A stretch of 64,000 nt of DNA, taken from contig CALNVZ010001204.1 in NCBI GenBank assembly GCA_940671915.1, forward strand, positions 135,224 to 199,223, in the 5' to 3' direction. The stretch is from Paracentrotus lividus (Eukaryota; Echinodermata; Echinoidea; Camarodonta; Echinidae). The translations under genes and the position numbers were made by a program. Under the pieces are notes generated by a model that saw only the letters and a program-made list of their open reading frames with translations, made no database searches and had not been told where the DNA came from. This document shows, piece after piece, positions 58,819 to 64,000 of this stretch; the first letter of the stretch is position 1; each line of letters opens with the position of its first letter.

Positions 58819-59653
58819 AGGGCCTGTCCCACAGAAGGCGATCGTTGTGGCGACAACCTATGCATGTTAGAACCTGCCAGAATCGTGTCAGAATCGTAGG
58901 TGACCGAAGATCATAATACGTATTTATGACTCTGTCTACGATGGGCTACGACAATGACTTGCTTCCACGCAAACAATAGGCTAACAATAGCTGGTATCCG
59001 ATAATACAATAGCATCGACCTTCGCGCATCTCGCGGCTCGACTTCTCTTGTAGCAGCTTAAAATCAACCAAAATATGAACTTGCGCACTGTGGCGATCCT
59101 TGCGACTGACACAGGCGATCGAGTGTTTTCTACCTGATGGCGGCCTGTCGCCTTTAGCATCGTGATAGTCCTCTCAGTCGCGCATCATAATTTTGGTCGT
59201 GAGTGATTTTTGAAAATTTCAAAAATTAGCGGCGACTGTACAGTATCTGAATGGGAGGCCCATCCTGATTTTGGTGAATGTAGGTGGCGACAAGGACGTA
59301 GCGGCTTAAATTTCACTGGCTGTTAGGTTCAGCGATGCGTGCAACGTACGCTGGAACGCGACAACCTACAACTGACCGCCGTTCCGCTGTGCTAAACAAG
59401 TTCTATCCGGCGACAATCTACGATAGCACCTTGTCGCGACAAGAGAAGACAGGCTACGGTCATTGACGTCAACCAAACTGACGCCGGCTATTGTTTAACT
59501 TGTTGAGAAACCACCGGCGAACACAATTTTGCTACGACAGACGCGATAATTCACGATCTTATAGGCGATTGGACCTGCGCATGGTGGCGACGGGTACTAA
59601 AAAGTAGTTCGTAGGTTGTCGCCACAACGATCGCCTTTTGTGGGACAGGCCCT
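58819..59653. mobile_element. TAA-target MITE (835 bp) with ~44-bp TIRs
   Basis: AGGGCCTGTCCCACAGAAGG then CGATCGTTGTGGCGACAACC on the left, and the near-exact complement on the right. TAA flanks both sides (58816-58818, 59654-59656). The TAA target and AGG(G)CCT-type ends suggest PIF/Harbinger, like the 238-bp MITE at 31851. The interior is rich in CGACAA/TTGTCG words. No transposase. Confidence 0.8.
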
Positions 59654-60205
59654 TAAGGCACGTAGGGTGCGCCCTCGTCGATATGATGTAACAGGGTATT
59701 TAGGGAAGACAGTTTTGGTGGAACTACCCTGTTGGAGGAGGGGGAAGTGTTTTTTCATGATTCCCGGTATCTTGGAAGTGGCGGGGGAGAAGGGTACCGT
59801 ACAGTATACTGCTGCGTCGTTGTGTTTGTTAGTGTGCTTTTTGTATTTTAGAAGTTACTCTCTGGGAATTTCTTTAGCTCTTTTGATTTGTGTTCTGACT
59901 ATATTCGGTTGTATTGGCGCTCTTCAAAATTCTTCTGTAGTTGTGTCAGGTGATAGTCTTCACGATCGGGTTGTGAGCTGATTCTTCTGATTCTTAATGC
60001 CTGGCTGTATGGAATGCTTTTGAGTGAGTGGTTGGGATGGCAAGAGGATGGTAGGATGTATGAGTGTGAGTCTGTTGGTTTTGTGTATAGTTCTGTCTCG
60101 ATTTTGTTATTGCACAATTTGAGTGAGGTGTCGAGGAAGTGTGTTTGGTCGTTTGATGATTCAAAGGTGAATTTGATAGTTGGATGCATGGGTGTCGATT
60201 GTTGG
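59654..60205 (-). pseudogene. Penelope-like element, late RT and linker remnant
   Basis: On the minus strand from about 60195: TIKFTFESSNDQTHFLDTSL, LYTKPTDSHSYILPSSCHPN and IPYSQALRIRRIS, then a stop, then YPVTSYRRGRTLRAL near 59660-59700. FLD, LY.KPTD, S.HP and QALR.RRI are hallmark blocks following the Penelope-like RT catalytic core. It is 5'-truncated at a G/C run near 60205. Confidence 0.75.
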
Positions 60206-60290
60206 GGGGGGGGGGTGGGGGGGGGATGCATCCCCCAATAATTTCGGTGGGGGGGATGGTGTGTACAATCATCCCCCCAATATTTTGATA
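60203..60290. repeat. G-run/C-run palindromic block
   Basis: Runs of 9-12 G followed by GATGCATCCCCC, then another G-run and CATCCCCCC. Several G-runs on one strand could form a G-quadruplex or hairpins. It coincides with the 5' truncation of the Penelope-like remnant. Confidence 0.8.
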
Positions 60291-61072
60291 TCAAGAAAAT
60301 AAAAAATATTATATTATGTGCATAATATAAACATGATAAATCTATCTATTACAAATTCGTTGTCATATGAAACAGTTTTATGACATTATTACAGCATTTT
60401 GCAGTCTAAAATGCATATTTCTGACATTCAAAAATCCAAAATTTTCTCACTCTTTCGTTAATCTTCCTCGTGTGTGCCTGATATACTTTACACAATACAC
60501 CGTGTAGATAACATGGGTAATGGAAGCGCAGATATTTCACTATTCACAATTAAAAAAACAAACAAACAATCTAATCGATGTAATCAGGGGCACCGATCCG
60601 AGGGTGAATAGGGGACAGGTGCCTCGATAAGTAAAACTGAAGGCATAAGTATTCCCCCCCCCCTCAAAAATCCACGATGGTTTTGATAAAATTAATGAAT
60701 TTTGAAGAATCTGTAACACTATCTCGGCACCCGCTGATCTCGGCTCTTCATCGACAAGGTAACATTTTTGGACTCGGACCATTGATTATAATAATAAACT
60801 TCCATTATTCTCCGGGGGTAAATGCCCTCTTTTCAAATTAGTCGCTACTTTGCTCTCAATTCAACTGTTAAAAATTGCCTGAATTTTTTTCAGCTCGCGC
60901 TTCACGCTCGCATAATATAAGATAGTGCAAACTGCACTTGTCTTTGTTCATCTTTTATGCATGTATTAACGTCACGATGGTACGTTTAAAACACCAACTC
61001 GCCTCCCTTTTTCGTGCTCCATGAGCTGCAAGTATCTTGTTTCAATCAGGGTCATTACACTGATAGCAGACA
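60291..61072. other. No gene recognised
   Basis: AT-rich with a C-run at 60654-60663. The phrase CAGCTCGCGCTTCACGCTCGC lies near 60890. No exon supported. Confidence 0.35.
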
Positions 61073-61975
61073 CTGGTCATAATGACGTCATAAATTGGTC
61101 GTAAACGGTAAAAACTGGTCGTAAACTGACAAACATATGATATGACCACATTAATGACGTGATTTTTGACGTCAATTTATTGACCAATATACGATAATTT
61201 TAATTTGCATTATTTTAATAGACCAGATTATGACGTGAATATGACGTCATGTATTGACCAATCTACGAACGAGCTAATTTACAATTTTATATGACCAGAT
61301 AATACGTAATTATGACGTCATTTATTGACCAATCTACGACGAAGTAATTTGAAATTTTGTATGACCAGATTATGACGTAATTATGACGTTATTTATTGAC
61401 CAATCTATGACGAGTAAATTTGAAATTTTGTATGACCAGATTATGACTAATTATACGTCATTTATTGACAATCTCGACGAGTAAATTTGCAATATTTATA
61501 TGACCAGATTATGACGTGACTATGACTCATGTATTGACCAATCTACGACGAGCTAATTTACAATTTATATGACCAGATTATAACGTAATTATGACGTCAT
61601 TTATTGACAAATCTACGACGAGCTAAATTTACAATTATATGACCAGATTATAACGTAATTATGACGTCATTTATTGACCAATCTACGACGAGTAAATTTG
61701 AAATTTTGTATGACCACAATTATGACGTAATTATTACGTCATTTGTTGACCAATCTTCGACGAGTAAATTTGCAATTTAATATGACCACATTATGAGTGA
61801 TTTTGACTTCATTTCTTGACCAATCTACGACAATCTAATATGCATTTTTGATATGACCAGATAAATGCGTGACTATGACGTCATGTATTGACCATCTACG
61901 ACGAGCTAATTTACAATTTACTAAAGTATGACCAGATAACGTATTATGACACCGTTGAACCAATTACTGGACCAT
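61073..61975. repeat. ~70-bp tandem array with CRE-type palindromes
   Basis: About twelve units start near 61139, 61220, 61291, 61361, 61432, 61500, 61569, 61639, 61710, 61782, 61853 and 61928. Each has ATGACCAGATTATGACG, TGACGTCATTTATTGACC and AATCTACGACGAG blocks. Perfect TGACGTCA occurs seven times. A half-unit at 61073-61115 lies in the opposite orientation. A GTGACTATGACGTCATG variant recurs at units 2, 6 and 11. Confidence 0.9.
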
Positions 61976-62640
61976 TTGACACCAGTAAAACAAGTGGTGA
62001 TTTGCCTCCGGCCAATTTGCTTCCATTGAGACCCATTGATTAATAAAGCAAACAGGCGAAGAGGAAGCCCATTACATATGCCTGAGCGCCCCCTCCCCCA
62101 AAAGGAGATATTAAAATATATATAATATATATATATTTGGGACCTTATTTTTGGAGTCCAATGATATTCACCAAAAGAGGATAATTATGAACCCCATCAA
62201 ACATAAAAGTATTTAATTGTATGAGTAGCCCCCCCCCCAAAAAAATAAAAAAAAAAAATAAATAATAATAATGAATGAATGAAAATAATAATAAATAAAT
62301 AAATTAAATTACTCACCCTTCTTCCTGCGCTATTTCATATATTTTTTGCATTTTTTCCTTTTATTTTTTATTTATTTTTTTTTTTTTTTATTATTATTTT
62401 TTTTGGGGGGGGGGGGCGGGGGAGAGCCCATATAAATAGCTGATAAGCAAGTTGCTATATAAGAGGGCTGTAGGATGACATATTGCTTTGAACTACATAT
62501 AGGGGCAATAATATTTCATTTAAGCATCTCCCGCCTCCTCCCCTCCAAAAAAGAAATAATAATAAATAAATAAAATAAATAATAAAATAAATAAAATAAA
62601 TCCAACAGCAACTATTAATCTACAATCATGTTTAGCACAC
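61976..62640. other. Simple A/T-rich tracts, no gene
   Basis: Runs of AATAA and TTATTTT at 62230-62310, 62340-62400 and 62550-62600. A G-run is at 62405-62424. Confidence 0.5.
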
Positions 62641-62814
62641 TATAGGGTCCTATGGGTAAATTCGGTAAGTACTTTAATATATTAGCACCACGCCATAGCT
62701 CAATATTTTTAATTCTTGTAGGAGTTGATTGATGGATAAAGTTTTGCAAACCCCAACCACAACACTGCAATTAATGGGTCTGATAGCAGACTGTACAGTA
62801 CGTGCACAGGTTAA

Positions 62815-62832
62815 TTTGCGCATGCGCAGTGC
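62815..62832. promoter_or_regulatory. NRF1-like GC palindrome
   Basis: TTGCGCATGCGCAGTGC contains the TGCGCATGCGCA palindrome bound by NRF1-type factors in animals. It is followed by a possible non-coding first exon ending at ACAG with GTAAAA (about 62902). No coding exon follows in the window, so a promoter is speculative. Confidence 0.25.
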
Positions 62833-62904
62833 AGATGTGTGCACACACCACTAGATTGAATTCGTTTGGAGGGCAGTGCTATTGCTAGTGCAAAAATACA
62901 GGTA

Positions 62905-64000
62905 AAATCATACAACTTCGGTATGTCACCTTTTGTAAGGTAAGAAAATTGTAGTAATTCAACTATTCTTGTAGCATTTCATCTGTGAATAGCATATATC
63001 ATGATTTTATCTTGTCAAATTGCTGTTCAAAATTTCTTCTGCAGTGCAGCCAGTGTGACATTGTGAATTAGTGTGAACCCATATCCTAAATCTGCGTGTG
63101 TTTGTGTTGACACGCACGTGAAGCTGAGCAACGATTGTTGTAGATGGGGTTGGTTGTCGCGGACGCGTCGCTGTCGGACACTTACAAAAATTAATCTTGC
63201 TTTGTTTGTCTCAGGATTAAGCCAAATACTTATCTTCATCTGTAGAATATTTTCTAACATTTTGTTCCAAATAACTACAAAAAGATTGCTTGTAAATTGT
63301 CTCAAATGGCTAGTCAAAATCATTTGTCCAGACACACAACCTGTCCGGACATACAATAACGGGTATAATTTCCATTAAGAATTACCCTCAATGTTTGCCC
63401 TAATACATTTGTCAAGAGAGTACATCTTACCATATTATGTTACAAATATGAATCTGTGGAAATTTGAGCCAAAAAAAGTAATTTCGACATTTTAGTTTGA
63501 TGATGAACATGATGAAAAGTTCTAACGTTCTACTTACAGAAGTTAGATCTAGATCTAGATCTACGCCACGACGCATATAGTTTGCAGAATCTCCGGGAGA
63601 ACACGGAGGAAGAGAAGAAGTAGTGTGGGCATTAAATGTGAACTTGATAATTAAAACTGAAGAGTGTTTAATTCGTGACATAATTATTTTTTTTTCTTCA
63701 GATTTGTAAAACAGTGGAAAGAAAATGATGGAGGCTCCACATAATAGGCAAACCATACTACCACCCTGGGCTGGTTCATGATGTGGAGCGTTCCATAGTC
63801 ACTCAAGATAATTTAAGCGAATAAAAACTGATAAAATTTGCCACAAAGTGAGATAAAAATCGGGAGCTCCGAAAAAGTGGCGACACTCGCCACCACGACC
63901 TAGTTTGTGATCCTAAGCAGTGGTAGTGAAATTGAATTGTTGACTGGCTCATGTCATTGAAAGATGAAGGTTGTAATTCAATCAAATCATTTTTAATTAT
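62905..64000. other. Window end, no supported gene
   Basis: Open frames at 63027-63378 and 63427-63756 exist on both strands without protein-like features. TAGATCTAGATCTAGATC is a small perfect tandem palindrome at 63545-63562. Confidence 0.35.

Noticed and set aside
61139-61975. CRISPR-like regular array
   Set aside because: The whole ~70-bp unit is repeated with no unique spacers, and the genome is animal; it is satellite DNA.

Overview
This window is eukaryotic, AT-rich, repeat-dominated intergenic or intronic DNA. An echinoderm, most likely a sea urchin, is my best guess. The reasons are frequent TAGGCCTA-type words, very many short inverted-repeat DNA transposons, CR1/Jockey-like and Penelope-like retroelement debris, and (TTA)n, (TG)n and G/C-tract microsatellites. 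There are no operons, rRNA or tRNA genes, and I could not complete any gene. Coding signal is limited to a few possible exons with good splice signals: 21341-21530 (+, best), 22523-22577 and 22725-22781 (+, weaker, phase-compatible), 5590-5857 (-) and a 37-base candidate at 13631-13667 (-).

Layout: 0-5 kb holds dispersed repeats and MITEs. A tandem duplication lies at 5.05-8.88 kb, and its second copy looks like uncorrected long-read sequence. From 8.9 to 12.3 kb there is a LINE fragment, a six-site TA-target transposon broken by a 25-N gap, and two copies of a (CAAA)n-tailed element. From 12.3 to 21 kb there are sparse repeats and two foldback elements. At 21.3-22.8 kb lie the candidate exons. 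From 23.4 to 42.85 kb the same ~9.5-9.9 kb segment appears twice in tandem, joined exactly at a second 25-N gap and differing mainly by one-base indels. I read this as an assembly artefact, so features there should be counted once. From 43.75 to 50.9 kb a degraded LINE on the minus strand is split by nested insertions. At 52.2-54.56 kb transposons are nested about four deep. At 55.87-56.85 kb sits a second, diverged version of the six-site transposon. At 58.4-60.2 kb is a Penelope-like remnant interrupted by an 835-bp MITE. At 61.07-61.97 kb is a ~70-bp tandem array rich in TGACGTCA. The last 2 kb has a possible promoter-like GC palindrome but no clear gene.

The most interesting observation is the pair of related TIR elements, subfamily A (9262-10268, 44884-45873, partial 46805-47144) and subfamily B (55871-56845). 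Each carries six copies of a 14-bp motif at nearly identical spacings. The motif differs between subfamilies at about four positions, and it is changed the same way at essentially every site within a subfamily. This suggests a multi-site recognition architecture that coevolves with its binding protein. An interrupted LINE reading frame independently fixes the target duplication of subfamily A as TA.
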